The position numbers were made by a program, and so were the translations under genes. 64,000 bases of DNA from Halolamina pelagica. GTDB lineage: Archaea; Halobacteriota; Halobacteria; Halobacteriales; Haloferacaceae. This document shows positions 1 through 10,601 of the stretch, piece after piece. Below the pieces are notes generated by a model. That model made no database searches. It had not been told where the DNA came from and saw only the letters and a program-made list of their open reading frames with translations. Where the stretch lies: assembly GCF_001307315.1 (NCBI RefSeq), contig NZ_LGUC01000002.1, positions 186,001 to 250,000 on the forward strand. Direction: 5' to 3'. Each line of letters begins with the position of its first letter. The first letter of the stretch is position 1.

Positions 1-520
1 TCGGGACTGGTGATCGTCTGCTCGGTGATCGCTTCGAGGCCGTTCTGGTCGATGTACGCCTCGACTTTCTCGCGTGGCCACGTCGAGAGGATGGCCTTCC
101 CCCGGCGGTCGAGTGCAACGGCCGGAACGTCCGTGCGTCCGATTGGGAGAGCAGCCCGTTGCGCCCGGTCTCTTTGAACAGGTAGACGAGCCGGCGCTCC
201 TCGTTCGTCGTGAACTGGACGAGCTCCTCGGACTCGTCGGCGAGCTCACGGACCTTTCGCTTGATCTTCGGGTAGGACGGATCCCGCAAGTGGATCTGGT
301 TCGCGTAGCTGAGAAACTCGAAGGAGACGCGGTACTGGCCGTCCTCCCGGATCAGGTAGCCCGCCGACACCAGCGTCGAGAGGTGCCGGTGGATCGTGCT
401 TTTTGACAACTCGAGCGCGTCAGAGACCGTTGTCAGGGACACTGGCTCGTTGTCTCGAACGAACTCGAGGATCCGAAAGGATCGCTCGACTGACTTCAAC
501 GAGCTCGAACTATTTGCCAT
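1..520 (-). CDS. IclR-family transcriptional regulator (C-terminus cut by window edge, apparent frameshift)
   Basis: The protein starts at the ATG read leftward from 520. Residues 1-60 form a winged helix-turn-helix with the recognition-helix signature SKSTIHRHLSTL, followed by GYLIREDGQYRVS, typical of the IclR DNA-binding domain. The effector domain then begins and leaves the window. The frame breaks at the C run 164-166. Adding one C there joins the upstream part (ending LVYLFKETG) to a frame reading GKAILSTWPREKVEAYI, which matches the IclR effector-domain start. A TATA-like TTAAG at 551-556 lies about 30 bp before the start and implies a leaderless transcript. It may control the adjacent peptide-utilisation genes, but that rests only on proximity. 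Confidence 0.8.
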   Translation of the reverse strand, partial: MANSSSSLKSVERSFRILEFVRDNEPVSLTTVSDALELSKSTIHRHLSTLVSAGYLIREDGQYRVSFEFLSYANQIHLRDPSYPKIKRKVRELADESEELVQFTTNEERRLVYLFKETGRNGLLSQSDARTFRPLHSTAGGRPSSRRGHARKSRRTSTRTASKRSPSRRSPVP

Positions 521-936
521 GTATGTGCATCACGTTCGCAAGGGTCGGGGTTAAGTTTTCCGCTGGATGGAACAGAATTCCCGTCCATCCGGATTTTCGC
601 CCCCGAAATAACGAAACACCTACATTTCGGCCACTGGCCGAGTCCAGCGTACGAGTGATCACAGCTCCCACGAGTGATCGACCGCTTGAGCAACCGAAGT
701 CGCCGATGTGGGCCCGCTAAGAGTTCCCTCACACGCAGCGTCGGCTGCTCAAGGCAATCTCGGACCCGTACCCGACCGTGTGCCGCCGTTGTCAGGGCTA
801 GCTGCGGGCCACGAGGTCATCAGCAACAGGTGCTCCGAACCGTCGCCGTTCGACCGCCCCGGTAGTGCGTACAGACCCACTGTGGCCTCACGCGTTCGCT
901 CGAAAGAACTATGCCGGTTTAGTGGTAGCTCTACCC
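521..936. other. intergenic region between divergent IclR and dipeptidase genes
   Basis: This stretch of about 415 bp holds no convincing gene. It contains the IclR TATA-like element (551-556) and an AT-richer segment to about 700. A weak TATA-like AACTATG at 907-913 sits about 28 bp before the dipeptidase start at 937. Short open frames here overlap each other on both strands and show no domain signal. Confidence 0.6.
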
Positions 937-2133
937 ATGGGGACTGATAAGCAGTACCAGGGGTACGAGCCGTTCGACTATCTCGATGCTGGCGAGGACT
1001 ACGACCAGTTCGAGACCCAGCGTGGCCCGCACTACTTCGACGACCCGTACGAGATCCCGCTCGGGGAGCAAGCGGCGGCGCGGGCAGACCGACTATCCGC
1101 GGCCGAGACGATCATCTCGCTCCACGAACACGCGTTCTACTTCCCCAAGAACATCGAGGAGATCGACGACTACTGCCGGCAGGGGCGGGCGATGACCGCC
1201 TACGACGCGCTGGCGGCGTCGAACCTCGACGCGGTGTTCGACTGGCATCTCGACGGTGTGCTCCGGATGCACTCGAAAAACGGGTGGAAGTTCTCCGAGG
1301 TCGTCCACGACCTGGGGATCAGGGCCGCCGACATCGCCAAACAGGAGTTCGTGACTCGAGCCGGGGACGTCGACGACATCCGGCAGGCCCACGAGAACGG
1401 GCAGGTCGCGATCGTACCGAGCATCGAGGGCTGCATGATGATCGAGAACGAACTCGACAGGCTCGACGTCCTCTACGGGCTCGGCGTCCGCGCACTCGGC
1501 ATCACCTACAGCGAGTCGAACGCACTGGGCACCGGTATCAACGACGAGGACAGCGACGGCGGCCTCACCAGTTTCGGCGAGGACGCCGTCGAGCGAATGA
1601 ACAAACTCGGGATCCTGATCGACCCGAGCCACGCCAGCAGGCAGACAACCCTCGATACCTGCGAAGCGAGTGACGACCCGGTGATGCTCTCACACAACGG
1701 CGCGCGAGCACTCCTCGACATCACTCGCCTCGACGCCGACGAGGTGCTCGAGGCCGTCGCGGACACCGGCGGCGTCATCGGAATCCAATCGGCGCCGCAC
1801 AACGTCGCCTCGCCCGACCACCCGAAACACACCATCGAGTCCGTGATGGACCACTTCGAGTACGTCAAAGACCTCGTCGGCATCGACCACGTGTCGTTCG
1901 GTCCCGACACGCTCTACGGCGACCACGTCGGCCTCCACAAGTACATGGGGAAGAACTACGACAAGTACCCTGACTGGCAGGATATCGAGTTCGACTACGT
2001 CGAGGGAATGGAGAACCCCACTGAAGCGTGGCACAACATCGTCCGGTGGCTCGTCCGCGAGGGCTACACTGACGAGGAGATCCGCAAGGTCACCGGCGGG
2101 AACACGCTGCGGGTGCTCGAAACGGTCTGGTAA
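937..2133 (+). CDS. M19-family (renal-type) membrane dipeptidase homologue
   Basis: This 398-residue predicted zinc dipeptidase would cleave dipeptides. Visible motifs are a metal-ligand block LHEHAF (about 62-67), VPSIEGC, GVRALGITY, the ligand block IDPSHAS, LSHNGAR, and GIDHVSFGPD near residue 310, all in the order of the M19 TIM-barrel family. I chose the ATG at 937 because the paralogue at 11711 starts at the same point (MGADKQY versus MGTDKQY). The longer upstream frame from 865 has no family similarity. No signal peptide is present, so it should act in the cytoplasm on imported peptides. It is one of two copies flanking a peptide transporter operon. Confidence 0.88.
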   Translation: MGTDKQYQGYEPFDYLDAGEDYDQFETQRGPHYFDDPYEIPLGEQAAARADRLSAAETIISLHEHAFYFPKNIEEIDDYCRQGRAMTAYDALAASNLDAVFDWHLDGVLRMHSKNGWKFSEVVHDLGIRAADIAKQEFVTRAGDVDDIRQAHENGQVAIVPSIEGCMMIENELDRLDVLYGLGVRALGITYSESNALGTGINDEDSDGGLTSFGEDAVERMNKLGILIDPSHASRQTTLDTCEASDDPVMLSHNGARALLDITRLDADEVLEAVADTGGVIGIQSAPHNVASPDHPKHTIESVMDHFEYVKDLVGIDHVSFGPDTLYGDHVGLHKYMGKNYDKYPDWQDIEFDYVEGMENPTEAWHNIVRWLVREGYTDEEIRKVTGGNTLRVLETVW

Positions 2134-2225
2134 GGCGAACGCCCGACTCGGGCTCTTGGGCCCGCCCAACTGAATCCGCTGCGGGCCGGCGCAACTGGAC
2201 CCAACTCCGGACGGCGGTCGATCCC

Positions 2226-2456
2226 TCAGTTCAGCGCCGAGTACCCGAGGCCGCTGGCCAGGCTCATCAGGACGGCGCCGATCCCGACTACCATCACTCG
2301 GTCCGTCGTCGTCGCGACGAGGTCCGAGAACGCGCCGAAAACCACGAGTGAGAGCCCGACCGCCGCCAGCACTGCGGCGACGCTCAGCGTCAGCATGAAC
2401 AGCGTCTGTCCACCGGCAGCGATCAGTCGACTCACGGGGTTTGCGCTTTCAGCCAT
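2226..2456 (-). CDS. small two-helix membrane protein, function unknown
   Basis: A 76-residue protein with two hydrophobic helices (about 16-42 and 52-73) and a short polar N-terminus. It has no motif that I recognise. A TATA-like CGTTATG on the minus strand (2482-2488) lies about 28 bp upstream of the start, which supports a leaderless single-gene transcript. It sits at the 3' end of the peptide transporter operon, separated from it by about 90 bp, and no function can be assigned. Confidence 0.55.
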   Translation of the reverse strand: MAESANPVSRLIAAGGQTLFMLTLSVAAVLAAVGLSLVVFGAFSDLVATTTDRVMVVGIGAVLMSLASGLGYSALN

Positions 2457-2549
2457 TGGATAGTCACGTGTTGCGGTACCACATAACGGTGTCGCCGCGA
2501 GCCGGCCAAACTGGAACCGTCCAGCGGTTTGGCTGCCGGTCGAGCCACC

Positions 2550-4888
2550 TCAGTCGTACAGGTGACAGGCGACCTGCCGACCGTCCGCCAGCTCGACCAG
2601 CTCCGGGCTGTCACGCTCACACGGCGTCGTGAACGCGTCGGCGAGTCGCTGGGCCGCCTCGTCGTCGTCACCGTTGGCCAACGCGAGGAGCGCGTCGTCG
2701 ACGACCGACTCGGCGTCGGGGTCGACGAACGCGCCGTCGAACCGACGCTGCTTGATGGCGGCGGCGACCGACTCGGGATCGTCCGGGTCCGCGGCCTGTT
2801 TCCGCGCGCGGTCGACCCGGACCGAGCCGTCGTTTAGGGCCTGCCGGAGGTCCATCAGTTGGCGGAAGCGACCGTCCGCGAACTCGAACTCCTCCGGCGG
2901 GATAACCGCCGGACAGCGGGTGTGGAACCGACAGCCGGACGGCGGGTCCCGCGGCGATGGCGGCTCGCCACTGATGTCCACCGGCGTGCGTTCGACCGTC
3001 GGATCCGGCACTGGGACCGAGTCGACGAGCGCCGCTGTGTAGGGGTGTTTCGGATCCTCGACCAGTCGGTCGGTGTCGCCGACTTCGACGAACTCGCCGA
3101 GGTACATCACGGCGGTCCGGTCGCTGACGTTCCGGATCAGGCTCAGGTCGTGGCTGATGATGGACAGCGTCAGCCCCTCGTCGCGCCGGAGTCGCCGGAG
3201 GATGTTGAGGACGCTCGCCCGGATGCTCACGTCGAGCATCGAGACCGGCTCGTCGGCGAGCAAGAAGCTCGGATCGACGACCAGCGCCCGCGCGATCGAG
3301 ACGCGTTGGCGCTCGCCGCCGCTGAGCTGGTCCGGGAACCGCGTCAGGTACTCTTCCGGCGGCGAGAGCCCCACTTCCGCGAGCGTCTGCTCGGCGACGG
3401 CGGTCCGCTCCGAGTAGCTCAGGTCGCGGTTCAGCAGCGCCAGCGGCTCCGTAACCGTCTGCTGAATCGTCATCCGCGGGTTCAGGCTCTCGAACGGGTC
3501 CTGGAAGATCATCTGGGCCGCGCGGCGGAACTCCTCGTTGGGGATGTCGCCGATGGCGTCGCCGTCCAACGAGATTGTCCCCTCCGTCGCCGGGTGGAGG
3601 TTGAGCAGCGTCCGGCCCAGCGTCGACTTCCCACACCCCGATTCGCCGACGATGCCGAAGATCTCGCCTTCCTTCACGTCGAAGGAGACGCCGTCGACGG
3701 CTTTCACCGGCGTCGGCTCGCGGCCGAGGATCGAGTCGAGCAGCCCGCTCTCGGCGTCGAAGTACTTCCGAACGCCCTCGGCCGCGAGCACCGATCGCTC
3801 GCCGGGCTCCGCGTCGTCGGCGTCACCCCCGGCGGCGCCACCCCACGTCTCGGGGTCGGCGGCCTCCTCTCGGAGGCGGTCGACCTCGTCGACGAAGTGA
3901 CACCGCGAGCGGTGGTCGGCTGCCCCGGGTGCGGACGCCAGCTCCGGGCGGTACTGCTCGCACTCCTCGGTGGCGAACGGGCAGCGCTCAACGAACGGGC
4001 ACCCCTGGTGTTCGCCCGTCAGTTCCGGTGCGGTGCCGGGGATGTCCACGAGTTCGCGGTCCGGATCGGTGATGTCCGGGAACGAGTTCGCCAGTCCCAG
4101 CGTGTAGGGGTTCGATGGGTTGCCGAACACGTCCTCGGCGCTCCCGACCTCCATCAGCTCGCCGGCGTACATCACGCCAACGTCGTCACAGGTCTCGGCC
4201 ATCACGCCGATGTCGTGGCTGATGACGAGGATCGAGACCCCCATCTCGCGCTGGAGCGTCTCCAGTTCGGCGAGGATTTCGTCCTGCACGACCACGTCGA
4301 GCGCGGTCGTGGGTTCGTCGGCGATGATCAGGTCCGGGTCACACGACATCGCCATCGCGATGACCGCCCGCTGGAGCATCCCCCGGAGAACTCGTGGGGG
4401 TAGTCCGCCATCCGGTCGGGCGTGAGCCCCACCTGCTCGAACAGGTCCTCGGCGTGGTCACGGGCCTCCTCCCGGCTGCGGTCCGTGTGGAGTTGGATCA
4501 CGTCGAGGATCTGGGAGCCGACGGTCTCGACGGGGTTGAGCGAGTTCATCACGTTCTGCGGGATGGTCGCGATCTCGTTCCAGCGCGTGGCCCGCAGTTC
4601 CTCGTCGCTCACCGCCGTGAGGTCGCGCCCGTCCTTCCGGACGCTCCCGCCCGTCACTTCGCCGTTGTCGTCGAGCAAGCCGATGAGCGCGCGGGCCGCG
4701 GTGGTCTTCCCACAGCCGGACTCCCCGACGAGGCCGAACGTGCTGCCGGCCTCGATCGAGAAGCTCACGTTCTGGACGGCGTGAACGTCCTGTTTGTCCT
4801 CCATGCGGTACGTGACTGAGAGGTCCTCTACCTCGAGGACCGTCCCGCGCGACTCGTCGGTCGTGGTCGGTGTGGTCGTGCTGCTCAT
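2550..4888 (-). CDS. fused DppD-DppF peptide ABC transporter ATPase (apparent frameshift)
   Basis: Two complete ABC ATPase domains lie in one polypeptide of about 779 residues, energising oligopeptide/dipeptide uptake. Domain 1 has Walker A GESGCGKTT (about 55-63), IPQN Q-loop, signature FSGG-MLQRA, Walker B LIIADEPTTALD and switch VISHD. It ends with the Cys-containing oligopeptide-transporter tail GCPFVERCPF. Domain 2 repeats the set: GESGCGKST, MIFQDPF, LSGGERQR, LLADEPVSMLD, IISHD and CRFHTRCP. The frame breaks exactly inside the first signature motif at the C run 4380-4384, and one extra C restores FSGGMLQRAVIAMA. The start at 4888 overlaps the dppC stop (ATGA), indicating translational coupling. 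Such DppD-DppF fusions are common in haloarchaea. Confidence 0.9.
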
Positions 4889-5837
4889 TGGTTCGATCCG
4901 GGTTTCATGACGTCTTCGAGGCTGTAGCCGATGAAGTAGAACGACGCCGCCAGCAGGGCGATCATGATTCCCGGCGGGATCAGCCACCACGGCGCCGTGT
5001 AGATGTACCCCTGTACCTGAATCCACTGGAGCATCGTCCCCAGGACACCTGCGTGAAGTCCGCGAGGCCGAGGAACGCGAGGCTTGCCTGGATCAGGATG
5101 GCGAACGCGGCGTCCTGTGCGAGGTAGATGAACCCCAGCGGCAGGACGTTGGGCAGGATGTGTCGCCACATGATCCGGAAGTCACTCGCGCCGCTGGCCT
5201 CCGCAGCCTCCACGAACGGGCGCTTCGACAGCGAGAGCACCTGCCCGCGGACGACGATGGCGTTGTTCAGCCACGACTTCGCGACGATGCCGAGGATGAT
5301 GTTCGTCGTCGTGACGCCGTTGATGAACACCAGCACGATCACCAGCGGCAGGAACGGCAGGCCGTACATCACGTCGACGACCCGCTGGATCCCTTCGTCG
5401 ACCCACGTGTTACTGTAGTAGCCGCTGATCACTCCCAGCGGCACCCCGACCAGCGAGGAGAGGATCCCCGCGGCCAGCCCGATGAACAGTGCCGTCCGGG
5501 AGCCGTAGATCAGCTGGGTCAGGATCCCGTGGCCGAGGTGGTCGGTCCCCAGCGGCGCGAAGAACGGGTCACCGAACGCCGGCGGGTGGGGGAGCTGGCT
5601 CGCCTGCTGGAACGTGGGGTTGTTGCCGAAGGCTTGCCACTCCAGCGGGTGCGGGGCGATGTACGGGGCGAACACCGCGATGAAGGAGATCGCCGCGATG
5701 ATGAACAGCCCCATCACACCCAGTTTGGACTGGGTGAACTGCTTCCAGGTCCGACGGGCGCCGACGACGAACGGGTAGAGCCGTTCGCGAACCGCGCTGC
5801 CGGTGTCCGCCTCGACCTCTTTGGTCTCGGTGGCCAT
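4885..5837 (-). CDS. DppC-type peptide ABC transporter permease (apparent frameshift)
   Basis: An inner-membrane permease of about 317 residues. The N-terminal part carries the OppC-type first helix (LGVMGLFIIAAISF), a DPFFAPLGTDHLG extracytoplasmic block, then the BPD_transp_1 domain with the EAA loop EAAEASGASDFRIMWRHILPN. The frame breaks at the C run 5038-5041. Restoring one C joins FTQVSWG to TMLQWIQ and the expected C-terminus with the final helix and SLEDVMKPG. The start overlaps the dppB stop by one base (TGATG) and its stop overlaps the dppDF start, so the three genes are translationally coupled. Confidence 0.9.
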
Positions 5838-6822
5838 CAGGCCTCACCCCCGAACTCGATCCGCGGGTCGATCATGGTGTACACCACGTCCGTGATCAGT
5901 CTGAGCACCACGATCAACACGCCGAGCGTGTAGAACGCGGCGAGCGCGGTCGGCAAGTCCTTCGCGAAGATGGCGTTGACCAGGAGCTGGCCGATGCCCG
6001 GCCAGGAGAACACCGTCTCGACGATGACCGAGCCGTCGATCATGAACGCGATGCCGATGATGCCCTGCGTGACGACCGGGATGAGCGCGTTCCGAGCCCC
6101 AAACCGGGTCATCACCGTCGGCTCGTCGTACCCCTGAGCGCGGGCGAAGTCGACGTAGTCGGCGTCGACAACGTCCTGCATCGTCGTCCGCATGATCAGC
6201 ATCGGGCCGGCCCACCCGACCAACGCCAGCGAGAGCACCGGTAGGGTCATGTGCCAGAGGAGGTTGGTCACCGCCCCGGCCCAGCCGAAGCTGCTGGTGA
6301 ACGCCGGCATCATCGACCCGCTGGGGAACAGCCCCAGTTCGTAGGAGAACACGCCCACGAGGATCCACCCCAGCCAGAAGAAGGGAATGGAGTACATGAA
6401 CAGCCCCGTCGTGAACCCCCGAGATCGGTCTTCGTGCCGCGTTTCCAGCCCAGGAAGGTCCCGATGATCGTCCCCATCGAGTACTGGAGCATGAACGCCG
6501 GCGCGAACAGCACCAGCGTCGGCACGAACCGGTCGAGCAGTCGATCGCGAACCGGCTCTAGCGTCTGGACAGAGTAGCCGAAGTCGAACAGCGTCACGGT
6601 GGTGATGAACTCGATGTACTGCCGCCAGAGGGGTTGGTTGAGGCCGAACCGTTGCTTGATGTTCTCGATCTGTTCGCTCGTCATCCCCGGCCCCACGAGT
6701 GCGTCGATCGGGCTGCCCGGCATCGCGTGCATCAAGACGAACAGCAGGCTCGCGAGCACGTAGATCGTGACGACGCTGATCGCCACTCGGCGGAGGAGAT
6801 ATCGACCGGTTATTCGAACCAT
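5837..6822 (-). CDS. DppB-type peptide ABC transporter permease (apparent frameshift)
   Basis: An OppB/DppB permease of about 328 residues. It opens with YLLRRVAISVVTIYVLAS and PGSPIDAL, has LNQPLWRQYIEF and FGYSVQT in the N-terminal periplasmic loop, and carries the EAA-type loop YVDFARAQGYDEPTV followed by FGARNALIPVVT. The end VYTMIDPRIEFG is classical for the family. The frame breaks at the C run 6416-6420, and one restored C fuses TKTDLGG to FTTGLFMYSIPFFW. It lies 14 bp downstream of the substrate-binding protein gene and is coupled to dppC. Confidence 0.9.
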
Positions 6823-6836
6823 GACGGTGGAGGGGG

Positions 6837-8685
6837 TTAGGCTTCGCGGACGTTGAGGTAGGTCCACGGGTTCTGCGTGATGCCACCCGGTACCTTCACC
6901 CACCCCTCGAACGCGTTCGAGGAGGCGTGGAGCCGGTTGGGGTACTCCGTCACGAGCACCGGCTGGTCCTCGTACACCCGGGCCAGCGCCTCCTTGGTGG
7001 CCGCCTTCTGGGCGTCGGGCTCGAAGGTGGTTTGCACCTTCGAGATCAGGTCGTCGGCGTTGGTGTACCCCATCGGGTTGAGGTTGACCTCGTCGCTCGA
7101 CGAGTCGGCGTCGACGCTGCCGCTCGTGAGCCAGAACCCCATGTACATGTGGGGCTTGGGCATCCAGATCCAGCCCGAAGACCACATGTCGAAGTCTTCC
7201 TGCACCCAGATGAGGGAGTTCTGGGACCCCTCGGCCACCGGCTGGGTCTCCGCGGGAATCCCCACCTCGTTGAGGTTCTCGACGAATCTGGCGCCCGCCT
7301 GCGCCTCGACCGGCGCGGTGCTGGGTGGCGTAATCACGAGGCTGATCGGGCCCTGGCCGGCCTCACCATCGTTGTTCGTGTGGGCCTCGGTGAGCAGTTC
7401 GCCGTCGACGCGGATCTCCTGATCGCCGGTGACCACGTCGGACTCGACCGGGCCGAACGTGTACTCGTGGTCGCCGTCGGCGTTGCGCAGGAACTCACGA
7501 GCCTGCTCCACGTCGAGCTCGCCGTCGTCAGTCTTGTAGGGGCCGTGGTCCATCGGCTGGTCGAAGCTGTCGGGACGCCACGGCTCGTACACCTTCGCGG
7601 CGACGTAGTCGCCGGTCTCGGTCAGGCCGCGCCGGAGCTGGCTCTGCAAGTAGTTGTACGGGTAGATGAACCCGAGGCTCTGGCGGAACGGCTTGTCGTC
7701 GAAGGGGACCCGGCGCATGTTGTGGGCGATGTAGTTGTAGCCACGCGCCCGTGAGTTCCACACCTTGACCGAGTCAGTGTCCTGGAGCTGGAACGCACGG
7801 TTCGGCGTGATGGAGCTGTACGTCAAGTCGACGTTGCCCCGCTGGAGCTCCTGGATCAGCGTCGTCATGTCGCCGAACACGCGGAACCGGAGGTTTTCGA
7901 TGAACGGCCCCTCGTGAATCTCGTCGGGGAGCAGGTCGGGGTTGGCGGTGAGTTCGTACCAGTTCCCGGGGTTTGAGTCCGACCACTCGAACCCATGTGC
8001 GCCGATGAGTTCGTCCGGCGAGTACTGGGTGTAGTCGTCGACCTCCTGCCAGACGTGTGCCGGCAGGAGGGGGACTGCGAACACCCCGGTCTCGGGCGTG
8101 AACACCGCAGCCGTGCTACTCTCGAGTTCGAACTCCAAGGAGTAGTCGCCGGTGGCCTCGATGCTCGCGAGCTGGTTCGTGTTCGACTCGTAGCGGTGGC
8201 CGGACTGGTCCATCAGGTACTGGAACCACCACGCCACCCCTCGGCGTCCAGCGGCTCGCCGTCGGACCACTGGAACCCCTCGGTCAGCGTCACCTCACCG
8301 GTGAGCGAATCGGGATCGAACGACCAATCGTTGAACACGTAGGGGTGGGTGTTCTCCACGTCGGCGGGGTCGCGTACCGTCGGGTACGGATACATACGGT
8401 CCATGATCGCCCACGCGTCGGCGTCGGAGGTGACGAGCGGGTTGAACGCCTGTGGCTCCGCGCCGAGGCCGACGATCGGCTTCCCCCCGCGTTGGACGTC
8501 CTCATCGGTCGAGAGCGGGGTCCCTCCGCGGTGCCGGTCGGACTGTCAGTCGCCGAGCCGGTGGCCGTCTCCGTGCCGTCGCCGCCGGTACAACCGGCGA
8601 GCGCCACCGTGCCGCCGATGACGCCGTACCGGAGGACCGACCGACGGTCTACCAACTGCTCGAACTCTGGGCTGTCTTCTGGCAT
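6837..8685 (-). CDS. DppA-type peptide-binding lipoprotein, SBP family 5 (two apparent frameshifts)
   Basis: An extracellular substrate-binding protein of about 616 residues. The N-terminus has a twin-arginine motif RRSVLRYGV and a lipobox LAGC near residue 32, so it should be Tat-exported and lipid-anchored, as is usual in haloarchaea. The linker is Thr/Gly/Ser-rich. The SBP_bac_5 domain includes FQWSDGEPLDAE and later PFDDKPFRQSLGFIY. Frames break at 8522-8524 and 8237-8240. One restored C at each site gives a continuous reading (GTAEGTPLSTDEDV, and DAEGVAWWFQY). It is the first transporter gene, 90 bp downstream of the S9 peptidase. Confidence 0.88.
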
Positions 8686-8775
8686 GTTGCTCTATCCCAC
8701 GCGAACGAGCCCCGAGGGATAAGTGTTAGCATAGGGCCGCGCTCGAAACTGTCGAAAAAGAAATACTCCCGCCTT

Positions 8776-10601
8776 TCAGAGATGATCGTCGAACCACGAC
8801 CGCGTCCGCTCGACTGCGTCACGCCGGTTGGCTTCGTCGCGGAAGCCGTGCCCCTCGTTCTCGTAGATGGTGGCGTCGAAGGGAACGGGGCCGTCGTCGA
8901 GTTCGTCGATCAGCGCTTCGGCTTGGTTGATCGGGACCCGTTCGTCCTCGGCGCCGTGGAGGACGCGGAGCGGCGTTTCGACGTCGTCGAGGGCAAACGC
9001 CGCGCTGGCGGCGCGGTAGAGTTCTTCCTCCTCCTCCGGGGTGCCGCCCATGTCTCGCTCGGTGAGCAGGCGGCCGACGCGGTCGACCTCTTCGTAGTCG
9101 GTGAACTGGTTCGAGACGCCGTACCACTCCACGGCTGCGTCCCAGACGTCGGGGTAGCGAGTGACGCTCATCAGCGTCATGAAGCCACCCCACGACCCGC
9201 CGTAGATACCGACACCGTCCGTGGTGTACGGCAGCGACCGCACGAACCGAGCGGCCTCGCGGGCGTCGTCGACCTGCCCGCCGTGCCAGTCCCCATCGAG
9301 AGTTCCTGGAACGCGCGGCCGTAGCCGCCCGACCCGCGGAAGTCGATTGCGAACACGACGTAGCCATGGGCCGCCAGATACTGCTCGATCGGATGCCAGC
9401 CGTCGCCGTACTGGAAGTGGCCCCCGCCGTGGACCTGTACCAGCGCCGGCGCCGGATCGTCCTCGGTAACGCTCTCCGGCTTGTAGAGGTAGCCGTTGAC
9501 GTACTGCCCGTCGAAGCTCTCGTAGGTAACGTTCTCGGGGACGACGACGCCGTCGGGCACCTCGGGGTCGCGGAGCTGCTGCTCGTGGCCGCCCGCAGTG
9601 GGGATCGCCCGCGGGTGGGGCGGGCGATCCGCTTCGGCGTACGAGAAGCCGAGGTACTCGCCGTCCGGCGAGAGCGCGATCGGCCCGGCACCGAACACGC
9701 CGTCGTGAACCGTCACCCGGGTCGGGATCCCCCGCGCGTCGCTCTCGTCGTGGAGCAGCATCGCCTCGATCTGTTGCTCCCCACGCTCGCGGGTCGGGAA
9801 GAACAAGCGGTCGTCGCCGTCCCACACCGGCTGTTGGACGTTGTACTGGTGGGATGCCTCGACCGGGTAGATCTCCCGGCTCCCTTTCCGGAGGTCGTGG
9901 ACGTGGATGTCCTCGGAGTGGCGGTACCACGGTTCCGCGACCTCCTTTGCGAAGAACGCGACGCGGTCGCCCGAGGGCGACCACGACGGCACTGACGTGA
10001 CGCTCAGGCCGCGAGTGAGCCGGTCGACCTCGCCGGTCCCCACGTGGACGACGTGGGCCTCGTCGGCCCAGTCACGGCCCTGCCAGTCGGCGGCGCCAAC
10101 GTAGGCGATCCGGTCACCCTCCGGCGACCACGACGGCTCCCAGCGCTTGTCGTCGTGGGGGTTCGCGCCCTCGGTGACCTGTTCGAGGTTGCTTCCGTCC
10201 CTGTCGACCACCCAGATGTCGTTGCCGGCGTCGCCGCGGCTCGAAATGAACGCGATGCGCTCGCCGTCCGGCGAGAACCGCGGCGCGTTGTCGAACGCGT
10301 CGCTCGGCGCCGGTGTCGACTCCTCGCCGGTCTCGGTGTCGTAGACGCGAACGTCGCCGTCGCGGGTGTAGAGCAGGTGCCGGCCCGCCGGGCACCAGTC
10401 CACCTGCCCCCAGCGCCCGGAGATGCGTTCGTCGAACGCGGCCACGCGCTCGGAGGCGTCGATGTCGAACCGGTAGTCGTAGACCGCATCGGCGCCGCGT
10501 TCGCGCTCGACGTAGGTGAGTCGTCGCGGCTCGCCCGGGCGCCACGTCACCGAGAGGGCGTCGGCGAGGTTCATCACGTCCGGATCGCTCGTCTCCGTCA
10601 T
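8776..10601 (-). CDS. S9-family serine peptidase (acylaminoacyl/oligopeptidase type, apparent frameshift)
   Basis: A cytoplasmic serine peptidase of about 608 residues that would trim imported peptides. The first 340 residues form a beta-propeller with repeated SPDGERIAF / SPEGDRIAYVG / SPSGDRVAFF blades. The C-terminal alpha/beta-hydrolase has the nucleophile in GGSWGG (Ser about 470), Asp in HGAEDER (about 553) and His in NEGHGF (about 585). The frame breaks at the C run 9291-9294, and adding one C gives QELSMGDWHGGQVDDA. The start overlaps the stop of the upstream hydrolase (ATGA), so the two peptidases are co-translated. Confidence 0.9.

Noticed and set aside
74..732. Several overlapping open frames on both strands at the left edge
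   Set aside because: They are shadows of the IclR gene or lie in the promoter region, and none has a domain signal.
865..936. N-terminal extension of the first dipeptidase
   Set aside because: The paralogue at 11711 begins at the equivalent of 937, and the extra residues have no similarity.
2859..4403. 514-aa plus-strand frame opposite the Dpp ATPase
   Set aside because: It is an antisense shadow, since the minus frame has all ABC motifs twice.
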